Shown here: in pieces, positions 20,596 to 29,704 of the stretch
Position numbering within the stretch: position 1 is the stretch's first letter
Layout of the letters: every line of letters begins with the position of its first letter
NCBI GenBank assembly: GCA_036495525.1
Contig: DASXMR010000083.1
Coordinates: 1-52,114, forward strand
DNA: 52,114 nt
Direction: 5' to 3'
From: DASXMR01 sp036495525
GTDB lineage: Bacteria > Actinomycetota > Actinomycetes > Streptosporangiales > Streptosporangiaceae
Position numbers and translations under genes: made by a program
The notes under the pieces: generated by a model
What the model was told of the DNA's origin: nothing
The model's database searches: none
What the model saw: only the letters and a program-made list of their open reading frames with translations

Positions 20596-23500
20596 TCAGC
20601 CGCCCAGGCCGAGCGCGGCATCGATCAGCCCGGCGTGCTCGGCCGCGTGCGCCCTGGCGGACCCGGCGGCCGGCGCGGGGCTGGCCGGCAGCGAGATCAG
20701 GCCGATGGCGCGGCCGATGAGCCGCGGCAGCTGCAGCACGATGAACGGTCCCGCGCCCATGTTGGCCGGCTCCTCCTGCACCCAGGAGACCTCCTGAGCC
20801 TGCGGGTAGCGGGCCAGCTCGGCGGCGATCTGCTCGCCCGGCAGCGGATAGAAGCGCTCAGCGCGGATCAGCGCGACGTCCTGCACGCCGGCCGCTGCGC
20901 GTCGCTCGGCGAGCTCGTGGTAGATCTTCCCCGCGCACAGCAGCACCCGCCGCACGCCGGCCGGGTCAGGGCTCGCCGGGTCGGCGAGTACCGGCAGGAA
21001 CGCGCCGCTGGTGAAGTCGCTGACCGATGAGGTGGCTGCCTTCAGCCGCAGCATGGACTTGGCGGTGAACACGATCAGCGGCTTTACCCGGCCGGACAGC
21101 GCGTGCAAGCGCAGCAGGTGGAAGTAATTCGCCGGCGTGCTGGGCAGCGACACGGTCATGTTGTCCTGCGCGCACAGCGAGAGGAACCGCTCGATTCGCC
21201 CGGACGAGTGGTCAGGTCCCTGGCCGTCGTAGCCGTGCGGCAGCAGCAGTACCACGCCGGAGCGCTGGCCCCACTTCTGCTCGCCGGAGCTGATGAACTC
21301 GTCCACGATGGTCTGCGCCCCGTCGATGAAGTCACCGAACTGGGCTTCCCAGCAGACCAGGGCGTCGGGCCTGGCCACGGAGTAGCCGTACTCGAACCCG
21401 ACAGCGGCGAACTCCGACAGCAGCGAGTCGTAGACGTGGAATTTCGCCGTCGCGGTGTTGAACGTGCGCAGCGGCGTGTACTCCGCACCTGTGTGCCTGT
21501 CGACCAGCACGGAATGCCGCTGGCCGAAGGTGCCACGCCGGGTGTCCTGGCCAACCAGCCGGACGGCGTGCCCGTCGATCAGCACGGAGCCGAAAGCCAG
21601 CAGCTCGCCGGTGGCCCAGTCGATCTCATTGCGCTCGACCATTGCGGCCCGCCGCTGCAGCTGCGGCAGCAGCCTCGGGTGCGGCGTGAAGCCGTCGGGC
21701 ATGTTCAGCTGAGTATCGATGATCCGCTTCACCGTCTCGGCGGTGATCGCCGTCACCGGCTCGGCCTGCCGCGGCTGGCTGGCCTGCCGCTGCGGAGCCG
21801 CTGCCACCTCGGCCTGCTGGCCAGCAGCGTCCCTGGTCTCGGTGAAGGCGCGCTCCAGCTCCTGCTGGTACTCGCGCAGTGCCTGCTCCGCCTCGTCCAG
21901 GGTGATGTCACCGCGGCCGATCAGCGACTCGGTGTACAGCTTGCGTGTCGACCGCTTGGCATCGATCAGGTCGTACATCAGCGGCTGGGTGAACGACGGG
22001 TTGTCGGTTTCGTTGTGCCCGCGGCGCCGGTAGCAGACCAGGTCGATGACGACGTCCTTGCGGAACGCCTGCCGGTACTCGAACGCGAGCCGGCCCACCC
22101 TGACCACTGCCTCGGGGTCGTCGCCGTTGACGTGGAAGATCGGGGCCTGGATCATCCTGGCCACGTCAGTGGAGTACACGCTCGACCGCGAGTACTCCGG
22201 CGCCGTGGTGAAGCCGACCTGGTTGTTCACCACGATGTGCACGGTGCCGCCGGTGCGGTAGCCGCGCAGCTGCGACAGCTCGAGCGTCTCGGCGACGACG
22301 CCCTGGCCGGCGAACGCGGCGTCGCCGTGGATCAGCACCGGCAGCACGGTGAAGCCGGGCTCGCCCATGTCGATGACGTCCTGCTTGGCGCGGACCACGC
22401 CCTCGAGCACCGGGTCGACGGCCTCCAGGTGGCTCGGGTTGGCCACCAGTGACGTGGGGATCTGGGTACCGTTCCCGACCCGGTAGGTTCCGTCGGCGCC
22501 CAGGTGGTACTTCACGTCACCAGACCCGTGCGCGGTCGCCGGGTCCAGGTTGCCCTCGAACTCGGCGAAGATCTGGGCGTAGGACTTGCCGACGATGTTG
22601 GCCAGCACGTTCAGCCGGCCGCGGTGCGCCATGCCGATCACGGCCTCGTCCAGGTGCTCGCGGGCGGCCTCGGCGAGCACGGCGTCCAGCAGCGGGATCA
22701 GCGACTCGGCGCCCTCAAGCGAGAACCTGCGCTGGCCGACGAACTTGGTCTGCAGGAACATCTCGAAGGCCTCGGCGTCGTTCAGCCGGGACAGGATGCG
22801 GATCTGCTCCTCGTGATCTGCCCGGCCGTGCGGCCGCTCGATCCTGGCCTGCAGCCAGGCGCGCTCCTCGGGATTCTGCATGTGCATGTACTCGATGCCG
22901 ACGGTGCGGCAGTAGGAGTCGCGCAGCACGCCGAGGATCTCCCGCAGCTGCATCCGCGGCTTGCCGCCGAACCCGCCGGTGGCGAACTCGCGGTCCAGGT
23001 CCCACAGCGTCAGCCCGTGCTGGTTGATGTCCAGGTCAGGGTGCTTGCGCTGCTTGTACTCCAGCGGATCGGTGTCGGCCATCAGGTGCCCGCGCACCCG
23101 GTAGGCGTGGATCAGCTCGTGTACCCGGGCGGCCTTGGTGATGTCGTCCTCGTGCCCGGCCGCGATGTCCTGGACCCAGCGGATCGGCTCGTAGGGAATG
23201 CGCAGCGACTCGAAGATCTCGTCGTAGAAGCCGTCAGCGCCGAGCAGCAGCCGGTCGATCGCCCGCAGGAACTCGCCAGACTGCGCGCCCTGGATGATCC
23301 GGTGGTCGTAGGTGGAGGTCAGCGTCACGGTCTTGCTGATGGCCAGCCGGGCGATCGTCTCGGCTGAGGCTCCCTGGTAGGCAGCCGGGTACTCCATCGC
23401 GCCCACGCCGACGATGCAGCCCTGCCCGGCCATCAGCCGCGGCACGGAGTGTTCGGTGCCGATCGTGCCAGGGTTGGTGAGGCTGATGGTGGTCCCGGCG

Positions 23501-24576
23501 AAGTCCTCGACGGCCAGCTTTCCGGTGCGCGCCTTGCGGATGATCTCCTCGTAGGCCATCCAGAACTGCCGGAAATCCATGTCCTTGGCGTTCTTGATGC
23601 TCGGCACCAGCAGCTGCCGGGCGCCGTCATCCTTGCGCACGTCGATGGCGAGGCCAAGGTTGACGCTGTCCTGCCTGACCAGCACGGGCTTGCCGTTCTC
23701 CTCCGCATAGGAGTCGTTCATCTCCGGCGTGACCGCGAGCGCCTTGACGACCGCGTACCCGATGAGGTGAGTGAAGGAGACCTTGCCGCCGCGGCCGCGG
23801 GCCAGGTTGTTGTTGATCACGATCCGGTTGTCGGCCAGCAGCTTGGCCGGCACCGCGCGGACGCTGGTGGCCGTCGGCACGCTGAGGCTCGCGGTCATGT
23901 TGACCGCGGTGCGGGCAGCGGCTCCGCGCAACCGGACCTGGTCGGCCCTGGGCGCGGCTGACGGCTGCGTCGCCTGGCCGACCGGCACGTCAGCCGGGGT
24001 GGCTGGGTTTCTGCGGACGGTGGCTGACTGGGCGGCCGATTGCGCGGCGGCAGGCTGCGCGCGTCCGCCGGGTGCGCTGGCTGGCCTCGTGGCCGTCGGC
24101 GGCGCAGTACGCCGGGAATCGGCGGTCGCATGCTTGGCTGCCGCGGGAGCCGTGCCGGAAGGCGCTGTGCCGGAAGGCCCGGCTGCTGGCCGCCCGGCAG
24201 TGGGCGCGGCTGCCGCTGTTCCCGGCCCGGCCGCCGCGCCGGGTGCCGGGTGATAGTCGGCGAAGAAGCTCCACCAAGCCCGGTCCACTGAGCCTGGATC
24301 GTCCTGGTAGCGCTGGTAAAGCTCGTCGACGAGCCACTGGTTCGGCCCGAAATCAGGTCCGCCGCCGCCCGCCCCGTCCGCTGCCTGGCCGGCCTGGCCC
24401 CGGCCAGCTGAGCCCTGGCCAGTCGAGTCCTGGCCTGGCTGGCCCTGCTGGCCGTTGGCGCCAGGCCCGGCCGGCTGGCCGGAGCGCTGAGCGGATTGAG
24501 CGCTGGGGGTCGCGGATGTCCGCGGGGACTCCTCAGACACGGCGGACATCGCCTCTTCCGGAGCTGAGATTGACAT
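20596..24576 (-). CDS. kgd: Multifunctional 2-oxoglutarate dehydrogenase/decarboxylase (E2-E1 fusion)
   Basis: A 1326-residue actinobacterial SucA/Kgd. Order: a short N-terminal ODH segment (NQWLVDELYQRYQDDPGSVD and RAWWSFFADYHP), about 120 residues of Ala/Pro/Gly-rich linker, an E2 acyltransferase-like core (residues about 220-460) with the catalytic TSTYDHRIIQGAQSGEFL, then the ThDP E1 module. The E1 part shows GMAHRGRLNVLANIVGKSY, HGDAAFAGQGVVAE and NNQVGFTT. It decarboxylates 2-oxoglutarate in the TCA cycle, giving succinyl-CoA within a mixed PDH/ODH complex. No lipoyl domain is present, as expected. Both ATG 24576 and ATG 24549 are plausible starts. In relatives the enzyme is inhibited by the FHA protein GarA/OdhI. 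A DUF6104-like gene follows. Confidence 0.96.
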   Translation of the reverse strand: MSISAPEEAMSAVSEESPRTSATPSAQSAQRSGQPAGPGANGQQGQPGQDSTGQGSAGRGQAGQAADGAGGGGPDFGPNQWLVDELYQRYQDDPGSVDRAWWSFFADYHPAPGAAAGPGTAAAAPTAGRPAAGPSGTAPSGTAPAAAKHATADSRRTAPPTATRPASAPGGRAQPAAAQSAAQSATVRRNPATPADVPVGQATQPSAAPRADQVRLRGAAARTAVNMTASLSVPTATSVRAVPAKLLADNRIVINNNLARGRGGKVSFTHLIGYAVVKALAVTPEMNDSYAEENGKPVLVRQDSVNLGLAIDVRKDDGARQLLVPSIKNAKDMDFRQFWMAYEEIIRKARTGKLAVEDFAGTTISLTNPGTIGTEHSVPRLMAGQGCIVGVGAMEYPAAYQGASAETIARLAISKTVTLTSTYDHRIIQGAQSGEFLRAIDRLLLGADGFYDEIFESLRIPYEPIRWVQDIAAGHEDDITKAARVHELIHAYRVRGHLMADTDPLEYKQRKHPDLDINQHGLTLWDLDREFATGGFGGKPRMQLREILGVLRDSYCRTVGIEYMHMQNPEERAWLQARIERPHGRADHEEQIRILSRLNDAEAFEMFLQTKFVGQRRFSLEGAESLIPLLDAVLAEAAREHLDEAVIGMAHRGRLNVLANIVGKSYAQIFAEFEGNLDPATAHGSGDVKYHLGADGTYRVGNGTQIPTSLVANPSHLEAVDPVLEGVVRAKQDVIDMGEPGFTVLPVLIHGDAAFAGQGVVAETLELSQLRGYRTGGTVHIVVNNQVGFTTAPEYSRSSVYSTDVARMIQAPIFHVNGDDPEAVVRVGRLAFEYRQAFRKDVVIDLVCYRRRGHNETDNPSFTQPLMYDLIDAKRSTRKLYTESLIGRGDITLDEAEQALREYQQELERAFTETRDAAGQQAEVAAAPQRQASQPRQAEPVTAITAETVKRIIDTQLNMPDGFTPHPRLLPQLQRRAAMVERNEIDWATGELLAFGSVLIDGHAVRLVGQDTRRGTFGQRHSVLVDRHTGAEYTPLRTFNTATAKFHVYDSLLSEFAAVGFEYGYSVARPDALVCWEAQFGDFIDGAQTIVDEFISSGEQKWGQRSGVVLLLPHGYDGQGPDHSSGRIERFLSLCAQDNMTVSLPSTPANYFHLLRLHALSGRVKPLIVFTAKSMLRLKAATSSVSDFTSGAFLPVLADPASPDPAGVRRVLLCAGKIYHELAERRAAAGVQDVALIRAERFYPLPGEQIAAELARYPQAQEVSWVQEEPANMGAGPFIVLQLPRLIGRAIGLISLPASPAPAAGSARAHAAEHAGLIDAALGLGG

Positions 24577-24732
24577 TCCTGAGCCGCTGTCCCCAGGTTA
24601 CCCGTCGGTCGCGTGCCGCCGTCCGCAGCCGGCCGCCGGGTAGCGCGCACCAAGCAGGCCCGCTGATGCGCGAGGATAGAGCTGCACGACATCATTGCTG
24701 GAGCACGGCGAGGGCGGCGCAAGGTGGGCTCG

Positions 24733-25341
24733 ATGATCAGCGGCCTGACCAGCCTGTCTGGCTGGCTGGCTTACCTCATCGTCGCCGCGCTCGTCTTCGG
24801 CGAGACTGCTGTCTTCCTCGGCTTCGTGCTGCCCGGCGAGGCCGCAGTCGTGCTCGGCGGCGTGCTGGCCAGCCGGCATCACGTGTCGCTGTGGCTGCTG
24901 ATCGTCATCGTGGTGGCCACCGCGGTGACCGGGCCCCTGATCGGCTACGAGATCGGCCGGCGGATGGGCGACCGGGTGTTCGCCTCGCGCGCGCTGCGCC
25001 GGGTATCCGCCGGGGCCGACCGGACCAAGGCCGTGCTGCGTGACAAGGGCGGCGTGGCGGTGCTCGGCGGCCGCTTCGTCGCTGTGCTGCGCGCGGTGAT
25101 GCCAGCCGCGGCAGGCGCGGCGCGGGTGCCGTACCGTACGTTCGTCGTCTACAACGTGGTGGGCGGCATCATCTGGGGGGTCGGCTACAGCCTGCTCGGC
25201 TACCTGGCCGGCTCGGCATACGCGGTCGTCGAGCGGCGGGTCGGCACCGGCATCGCGATCGTCATCGTCGTGCTTGTGCTAGCCGCAATCGGCTGGTGGG
25301 CAGTGCGCCGACACCGCGCCACAGCGCGCCGGGCGCCCTGA
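24733..25341 (+). CDS. DedA-family membrane protein
   Basis: A 202-residue DedA (SNARE-associated/VTT) protein with four or five helices. Diagnostic stretches are FVLPGEAAVVLGGVLAS near residue 35 and GRFVAVLRAVMPAAAGAARVPYRTF, with the conserved arginines and proline needed for function in E. coli DedA proteins. Family members act in lipid flipping, membrane-potential maintenance and antimicrobial resistance. ATG 24733 is used because AAGGTGG lies four to five bases upstream; GTG 24724 is in frame. It is divergent from kgd and converges with the amidase gene ten bases beyond its stop. Confidence 0.9.
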   Translation: MISGLTSLSGWLAYLIVAALVFGETAVFLGFVLPGEAAVVLGGVLASRHHVSLWLLIVIVVATAVTGPLIGYEIGRRMGDRVFASRALRRVSAGADRTKAVLRDKGGVAVLGGRFVAVLRAVMPAAAGAARVPYRTFVVYNVVGGIIWGVGYSLLGYLAGSAYAVVERRVGTGIAIVIVVLVLAAIGWWAVRRHRATARRAP

Positions 25342-25350
25342 TCGCCCTGG

Positions 25351-26190
25351 TCAGTGGCTCGCGGCCGCGGCACCGTGGCTCGCTGCTGAGCTTCCGAACA
25401 CGTCCTCGCGCCGGTTCGCCAGGCAGGGCAGGTCGGCCCGCACCTGGGCGGTCAGCTTCGTGTCCACGGTCCCGACGCCAGTTCCCGGTCCTGAGCCGAG
25501 GTCGAGCCTGACCGTGCCCATCGGGTCGACCAGCAGGCTGCGGCCGATGCCGGTCGGCGCCCTGGTCGGCTCCTCCGCCGGGTCGGGTACCTGACCAGCG
25601 GCTGCCACCCAGATAGTGTTCTCGATCGCGCGCGCCCGCACGAGCGTTACCCAGTGCTCTTCCTTAAACAGGCCAGCCGCCCACGCGGCCGGGATCACCA
25701 GCAGCTCGGCGCCGAGCACCGCCAGCGCCCTGGCCTGCTCGGGGAAGCGCACGTCGTAACAGGTCAGGAACCCGACGCGCAGGCCGCCCAGATCAGCGAC
25801 GAGCGGCTGCGAGCCGGGCGCGATCAGGTCAGACTCCCGGTAGCCGAGCGCGTCGAACAGGTGGATCTTCCGGTAGGCGGCGGCCAGCTGGCCGGCCGCG
25901 TCGTAGGCCACGGTGGTGTTGTAGACCCGCCCGCCGGGTGCCGTCTCGAAGACGCCGGCTACCACGGCGACTCCGGTCTGCGCTGCTGCCAGCGACAAGC
26001 CATGGCAGAACGAACCGCTGACCGGCTCTGCCGCTGCACGCAGGTCGGCCGAGAATCTGGCCTGTGTCCCTTCGGGGAACACCGCGAGGGTGGCTCCCTG
26101 CTCAGCGGCGCCGGCCAGCGCGTCGGTGACTCTGATCAGGTTGACTGCCGGATCCGAGCTGACCGGCAGCTGGCACAGCGCGACTCGCAT
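25351..26190 (-). CDS. Carbon-nitrogen hydrolase (nitrilase superfamily amidase)
   Basis: A 279-residue nitrilase-superfamily enzyme with the full catalytic triad: Glu40 in LAVFPEGTQ, Lys in AYRKIHLFDALGYRESD and Cys in GFLTCYDVRFPEQAR. The RKIHLFD and RESD context resembles deaminated-glutathione amidase and omega-amidase (Nit1/Nit2) types, which repair or recycle transamination by-products. Substrate is not certain. Soluble, no signal peptide. It begins MRVALCQLPVSSDP at ATG 26190 and is followed in the minus direction by no other gene; the upstream MntP-like gene, same strand, ends 17 bases before this start, so the two may be cotranscribed. Confidence 0.9.
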   Translation of the reverse strand: MRVALCQLPVSSDPAVNLIRVTDALAGAAEQGATLAVFPEGTQARFSADLRAAAEPVSGSFCHGLSLAAAQTGVAVVAGVFETAPGGRVYNTTVAYDAAGQLAAAYRKIHLFDALGYRESDLIAPGSQPLVADLGGLRVGFLTCYDVRFPEQARALAVLGAELLVIPAAWAAGLFKEEHWVTLVRARAIENTIWVAAAGQVPDPAEEPTRAPTGIGRSLLVDPMGTVRLDLGSGPGTGVGTVDTKLTAQVRADLPCLANRREDVFGSSAASHGAAAASH

Positions 26191-26207
26191 GACGGCAGCG
26201 TAACCGG

Positions 26208-26756
26208 TCAGGTCAGCACGCCGGCCGCCAGCGCGACGCCCACCAGCGCGAGGATCGCGCCGCCAGCCTGCTCACCCCGCTCCGGTGCCAGCGAGCCGAG
26301 CCGCGAGCCGACTTCGAGCCCGATCAGCGACATGGCGACGCTGACCGCGCCGATCACGATGGCATCAAGCGCGATGGACGTCTGGGCGGTGCCGAGCGCG
26401 AATCCGACGACCAGGTTGTCCATGCTCAGGGCCAGGCCGCTGAGCAGCAGCCGGACGCCGCCGGCTGAATAGCTGCGCTGCTCGCCGGACCGATTCTCGC
26501 GTAGCGAGCGGATGAGGCTGAACAGGCCGACGGCGATCAGCAGGCCAGCTCCCACCCAGCGCGCGGCGTGACCGAGCATGGTGGCGTACCGGTTGCCGAT
26601 CAGCAGGCCGACGATCGGCATGCCCGACTCGAAGGCGCCGAAGACCAGCCCCACGCGCAGCCGGGTGCGCGCGTCGACGCCAGAGACCCCGATGCTGATG
26701 GCCGCGGCGAAGTTGCCGAGCCCGACCGAGGCCGCGATCAGCAGCAGCGCGAGCAT
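26208..26756 (-). CDS. MntP-like manganese exporter family protein
   Basis: A 182-residue protein with six predicted helices in the two-times-three pattern of MntP. The second repeat has the family hallmark LALSMDNLVVGFALG with the essential Asp. The first repeat reads VGLGNFAAAISIGVSG, where MntP normally has Gly-Leu-Asp-Ala-Phe; the Asp is Asn here. The ion specificity may therefore differ from E. coli MntP, and the manganese role is tentative. Start ATG begins MLALLLIAASVG. Same strand and 17 bases upstream of the amidase gene. Confidence 0.75.
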   Translation of the reverse strand: MLALLLIAASVGLGNFAAAISIGVSGVDARTRLRVGLVFGAFESGMPIVGLLIGNRYATMLGHAARWVGAGLLIAVGLFSLIRSLRENRSGEQRSYSAGGVRLLLSGLALSMDNLVVGFALGTAQTSIALDAIVIGAVSVAMSLIGLEVGSRLGSLAPERGEQAGGAILALVGVALAAGVLT

Positions 26757-26822
26757 GACACCACGTTAGCCAGCGGCCGTGCCGCCGGCCCTGGATCTTC
26801 GACCGGACCTGCCATCAGCGCG

Positions 26823-28154
26823 CTAGCCGGCCGCCCTGGCCAGCTCGGGCACGAAGCGCGCCGCGTTGATCGTGCCGACGCCGGTCACCAGGTCATAGCC
26901 TGCCCTGGCCTGGAAGCCGTTGACGATGTGGTCCTCGCTGCCCTGGAAGAAGATCTGAGTGTTGTCGCCCTTGGTCACGTCGACGATGCCAGGGTCGTGC
27001 GCGGCGGACATCCGGTACAGCGCGGGGTTGATCGGCCCGAGCGGGTGGCCGGCCCGCTGGGCGGCCAGCGCGACGATGCCGGCGAACAGCGGCGTCGCCA
27101 GGCTGGTGCCGCAGATCTGCTGGAAGTGCTGACCGAAGCCGGCGAAGCTGCCGAAGACATCCACCGGGCTTGAGCAGGACGCGTCCATCGAGATATCGGG
27201 GATGCCGCGCCGTCCCTTGGCCAGTCCGCTGACGCTGTTCTGGTAGCCCGGCCTGGTGAACATCTCCGACCGCCCGCCGCCGCTGTCGCTCCAGGCCACG
27301 TCCGGCGAGAGCCGGTGCCCGGAGCTGTTGAGGTTCAGCTGGGTGCCGCCCACTGCGGTCACCAGCGGGTCGGAGGCCGGCCAGCCGACCACCCGGCGCA
27401 GGAACAGGTCGGCGCCGTCGGCCCGGAAGTTGGTCGCGCCATTGTCGCCCGATGCTGCCAGCACAGTCACCCGGTGCGCGCGCTGCGCCGCCAGCTTGTA
27501 GGCGCCGCGCAGCCGCATCAGCGACGCCTTGGACGGGAAGGTCTCCTCGGTCGCGTCCAGGCTCTGGCTGATCACGCCGCCCAGGTGATGCCTGATCGCG
27601 AACGTCTCGGCCTTGACGATCTGCGGGAAGCCGCTGGTGCCCTCCTCCTCAGCGGTGGGCGTCTCCAGCAGCACGATGCGCGCGGCCGGCGCCATGACGT
27701 GCGCCCACTCCACGTCAAGCGAGGTCTCCGTGGCCCAGTCGATCCTGGTACCGGTCGGGTGGTAGGCAGGCACCTTGCCGGCCGGCTGCAGGATACGCAG
27801 CGACGCCGGCGCGCGCAGGTGGAACTTGGCGTCGAACGCGGTCAGGTCGTGCCTTATCGTCGGCGAGCCGAACGAGTCCACGATGACGATGCTCTCGCCC
27901 TTGCCGTCGGTCCCGTGCTGCAGCAGCGGCGTGACGTTATAGGCGGTGCGGATCTGGCTCGGGCTCAGCCCGCCGCCAGGGCCGAAGGCGCGCGGCGGCC
28001 GCTCGATAGCGGGAAGCGCGGCTACCGCCGGCCGGCCAGCGGCGATCGAGTGGGCATGGGCCGCTGGCGCGGTCCCGGTGGCTGACATCGTCCCGAGCGC
28101 GGGGACGACGGCGATGATCAGAGCGCACGAGCCGAGCCTGCGGCGTGACCGCAT
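26823..28154 (-). CDS. Secreted S53-family (sedolisin) serine-carboxyl peptidase
   Basis: A 443-residue secreted peptidase with a Sec signal peptide (MRSRRRLGSCALIIAVVPAL, cleavage around AHAHS near 35). Catalytic landmarks of sedolisins: Glu and Asp in TETSLDVEWAHVMAP, the oxyanion Asp in AASGDNGATNF and the nucleophile in GTSLATPLFAGIVALAA. Calcium site candidates are near the end (DPGIVDVTKGDN). Most sedolisins have a propeptide of about 180 residues; here only some 35 residues separate the signal peptide from the LSPSQIRTAYNV start of the catalytic domain, so it belongs to the short, prodomain-less group. Substrate unknown. It stands alone between the MntP-like and dehydrogenase genes, same strand. 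Confidence 0.9.
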   Translation of the reverse strand: MRSRRRLGSCALIIAVVPALGTMSATGTAPAAHAHSIAAGRPAVAALPAIERPPRAFGPGGGLSPSQIRTAYNVTPLLQHGTDGKGESIVIVDSFGSPTIRHDLTAFDAKFHLRAPASLRILQPAGKVPAYHPTGTRIDWATETSLDVEWAHVMAPAARIVLLETPTAEEEGTSGFPQIVKAETFAIRHHLGGVISQSLDATEETFPSKASLMRLRGAYKLAAQRAHRVTVLAASGDNGATNFRADGADLFLRRVVGWPASDPLVTAVGGTQLNLNSSGHRLSPDVAWSDSGGGRSEMFTRPGYQNSVSGLAKGRRGIPDISMDASCSSPVDVFGSFAGFGQHFQQICGTSLATPLFAGIVALAAQRAGHPLGPINPALYRMSAAHDPGIVDVTKGDNTQIFFQGSEDHIVNGFQARAGYDLVTGVGTINAARFVPELARAAG

Positions 28155-28220
28155 CGGGGGCCTCTCCTGTCCCGCGGCTCCGGGGGTACCTCAGCCGCGC
28201 AGCGCGAGCCTAACCGGCGC

Positions 28221-29309
28221 CTAGCCGAAGGTCACTACCTGGCGGACTACATTTCCCTCTCGTAGCGCGGCGATGGCGTCGTTCAGTTCGGCGAAGGCGA
28301 TCCGCCGGCTGATCAGGCCCTCGATGTCGAGCCTGCCCGCCCGCCACAGGCCGACGAACCTGTCCACGTCGCGGCGCAGGTCGCAGCCGCCGTACAGCGA
28401 GCTGAGGATGTTCTTCCCGTCGAAGAGCAGCTCCCAGGCAGTGAACGGGACCTGGTCGGACCTGCTGCCGGCGCCGACGACGATCAGGTCGCCGCCGCGC
28501 CTGGTCAGCTTCCAGGCGCTGCGAATCGTCGCTGACCGGCCGACGACCTCGAAGGCGTAGTCGAAGCCCTGGCCGCCGGTCAGCTCCTGCCGCGCGGCCT
28601 CGGCGTCGTCAGGCGTTACCGCGTGGGTGGCGCCGAGCTCGAGCGCCTTGGCGTGCTTGCTCTCCAGCGGGTCGACGGCCAGGATGATCGCGGCACCGGC
28701 GATCCGCGCGCCCTGAATGGCCGCCAGGCCAACGCCGCCGCAGCCGACGATGGCCACTGACGATCCTGGCGCGACCTTCGCGGTGTTGACCACCGCGCCG
28801 ACGCCGGTGGGGATGCCGCAGCCGAGCAGTGCCGCGTACTCGAAGGGGACGTCGTCGGCGACCGGGATGACCGCCTGCCACGGCACCACGATCTCCTCTG
28901 CCCAGGTACCGCAGCCAGCCATGCCGAAGGCCGGGGACCCGTCGGCCAGCCGGAACCGCGGCCTGGTGAATCCCTCGATCACGAACCGCACGCAAAGGAA
29001 CGGCAGCCCGCGGCGGCACTCACCGCAGTCACCGCAGGCCGGCGTCCACGAGATCACCGCGTGCTGGCCTGGCTGCACGGCTGTCACCTGCGAGCCGACC
29101 GCAACAACCTCGCCGGCGCCCTCGTGCCCGAGCACCGCTGGCATGCCGGACGGGATCACGCCGGTGAGCACGGACAGGTCGGAGTGGCACACGCCAGTAG
29201 CGCGCAGCCGTACCAGCACCTCGCCAGGTCCCGGCTCGACGGTGCTGACGTCGTCGCGCAGCTCGACCCCCGCGTCGGGGCTGACGGCAGTCAGGAGGGC
29301 GGCTTTCAA
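28221..29309 (-). CDS. Zinc-dependent alcohol dehydrogenase (MDR class)
   Basis: A 362-residue zinc MDR dehydrogenase. Catalytic zinc ligands are Cys in GVCHSDLS and His-Glu in LGHEGAGEV; structural zinc cysteines are in CGDCGECRRGLPFLC. The NAD-binding motif is VAIVGCGGVGLAAIQGARIAGA. The group resembles NDMA/mycothiol-dependent-type and class III-like dehydrogenases of actinobacteria. A small 3Fe-4S ferredoxin gene lies 85 bases upstream on the same strand, so the dehydrogenase may pass electrons to ferredoxin or serve the same pathway (inference). Substrate unknown. Confidence 0.9.
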   Translation of the reverse strand: MKAALLTAVSPDAGVELRDDVSTVEPGPGEVLVRLRATGVCHSDLSVLTGVIPSGMPAVLGHEGAGEVVAVGSQVTAVQPGQHAVISWTPACGDCGECRRGLPFLCVRFVIEGFTRPRFRLADGSPAFGMAGCGTWAEEIVVPWQAVIPVADDVPFEYAALLGCGIPTGVGAVVNTAKVAPGSSVAIVGCGGVGLAAIQGARIAGAAIILAVDPLESKHAKALELGATHAVTPDDAEAARQELTGGQGFDYAFEVVGRSATIRSAWKLTRRGGDLIVVGAGSRSDQVPFTAWELLFDGKNILSSLYGGCDLRRDVDRFVGLWRAGRLDIEGLISRRIAFAELNDAIAALREGNVVRQVVTFG

Positions 29310-29394
29310 CGGGTCATCTCCCTGCTCTCGGCGGATGCTGCTGACTGATCACGCGGCGGCCTCCTGCGCTGCGGCCTGGCCGGCCTTTCCCTGG

Positions 29395-29586
29395 TCACTC
29401 AGCCAGCCGCAGCGCGGCCTTGGGGCAGGACCGCACCGCGTGGCGCACGGCGTCGGCCTGCGGGGCCGGCACGTCGGTGACGAGAATCTGCAGGTCATCT
29501 TCGTCGTCCAGCTCGAAGACCTCCGGCGCCAGGCCGCAGCAGATGCCATTGGCCTCGCAGGCGTCGCGGTCGACGGTGACCCTCAT
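29395..29586 (-). CDS. 3Fe-4S-type ferredoxin
   Basis: A 63-residue ferredoxin of the type that serves actinobacterial cytochromes P450. Cluster ligands are Cys10 (DACEANGICC), Cys16 and Cys54 (RSCPKAAL); residue 13 is Asn where 4Fe-4S proteins have Cys, which points to a 3Fe-4S cluster. An extra Cys17 is present. The acidic middle (FELDDEDD) is typical. ATG 29586 begins MRVTVDRDACEANG, the family start; 29 further in-frame upstream codons are not family-like. No P450 is in the window. It lies just ahead of the alcohol dehydrogenase gene and likely shares its transcript. Confidence 0.9.
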   Translation of the reverse strand: MRVTVDRDACEANGICCGLAPEVFELDDEDDLQILVTDVPAPQADAVRHAVRSCPKAALRLAE

Positions 29587-29692
29587 CTCAGGCTGCCTTC
29601 CCGGGCACGATTGGGGCGGAAGGGGCGGGACTGTCCGGAGTAAAACACGCAGCCCTGCAGCCCGGCAAGCCACCAGCCGAACCGCATTCTGG

Positions 29693-29698
29693 TATTAA
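29693..29698 (+). promoter_or_regulatory. Extended -10 for a leaderless methyltransferase transcript
   Basis: TGG-TATTAA: TATTAA at 29693-29698 with TG two bases upstream. The next gene starts GTG at 29705, seven bases after the -10, exactly where transcription should begin, and there is no ribosome-binding site. Confidence 0.6.
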
Positions 29699-29704
29699 CG
29701 ACGA

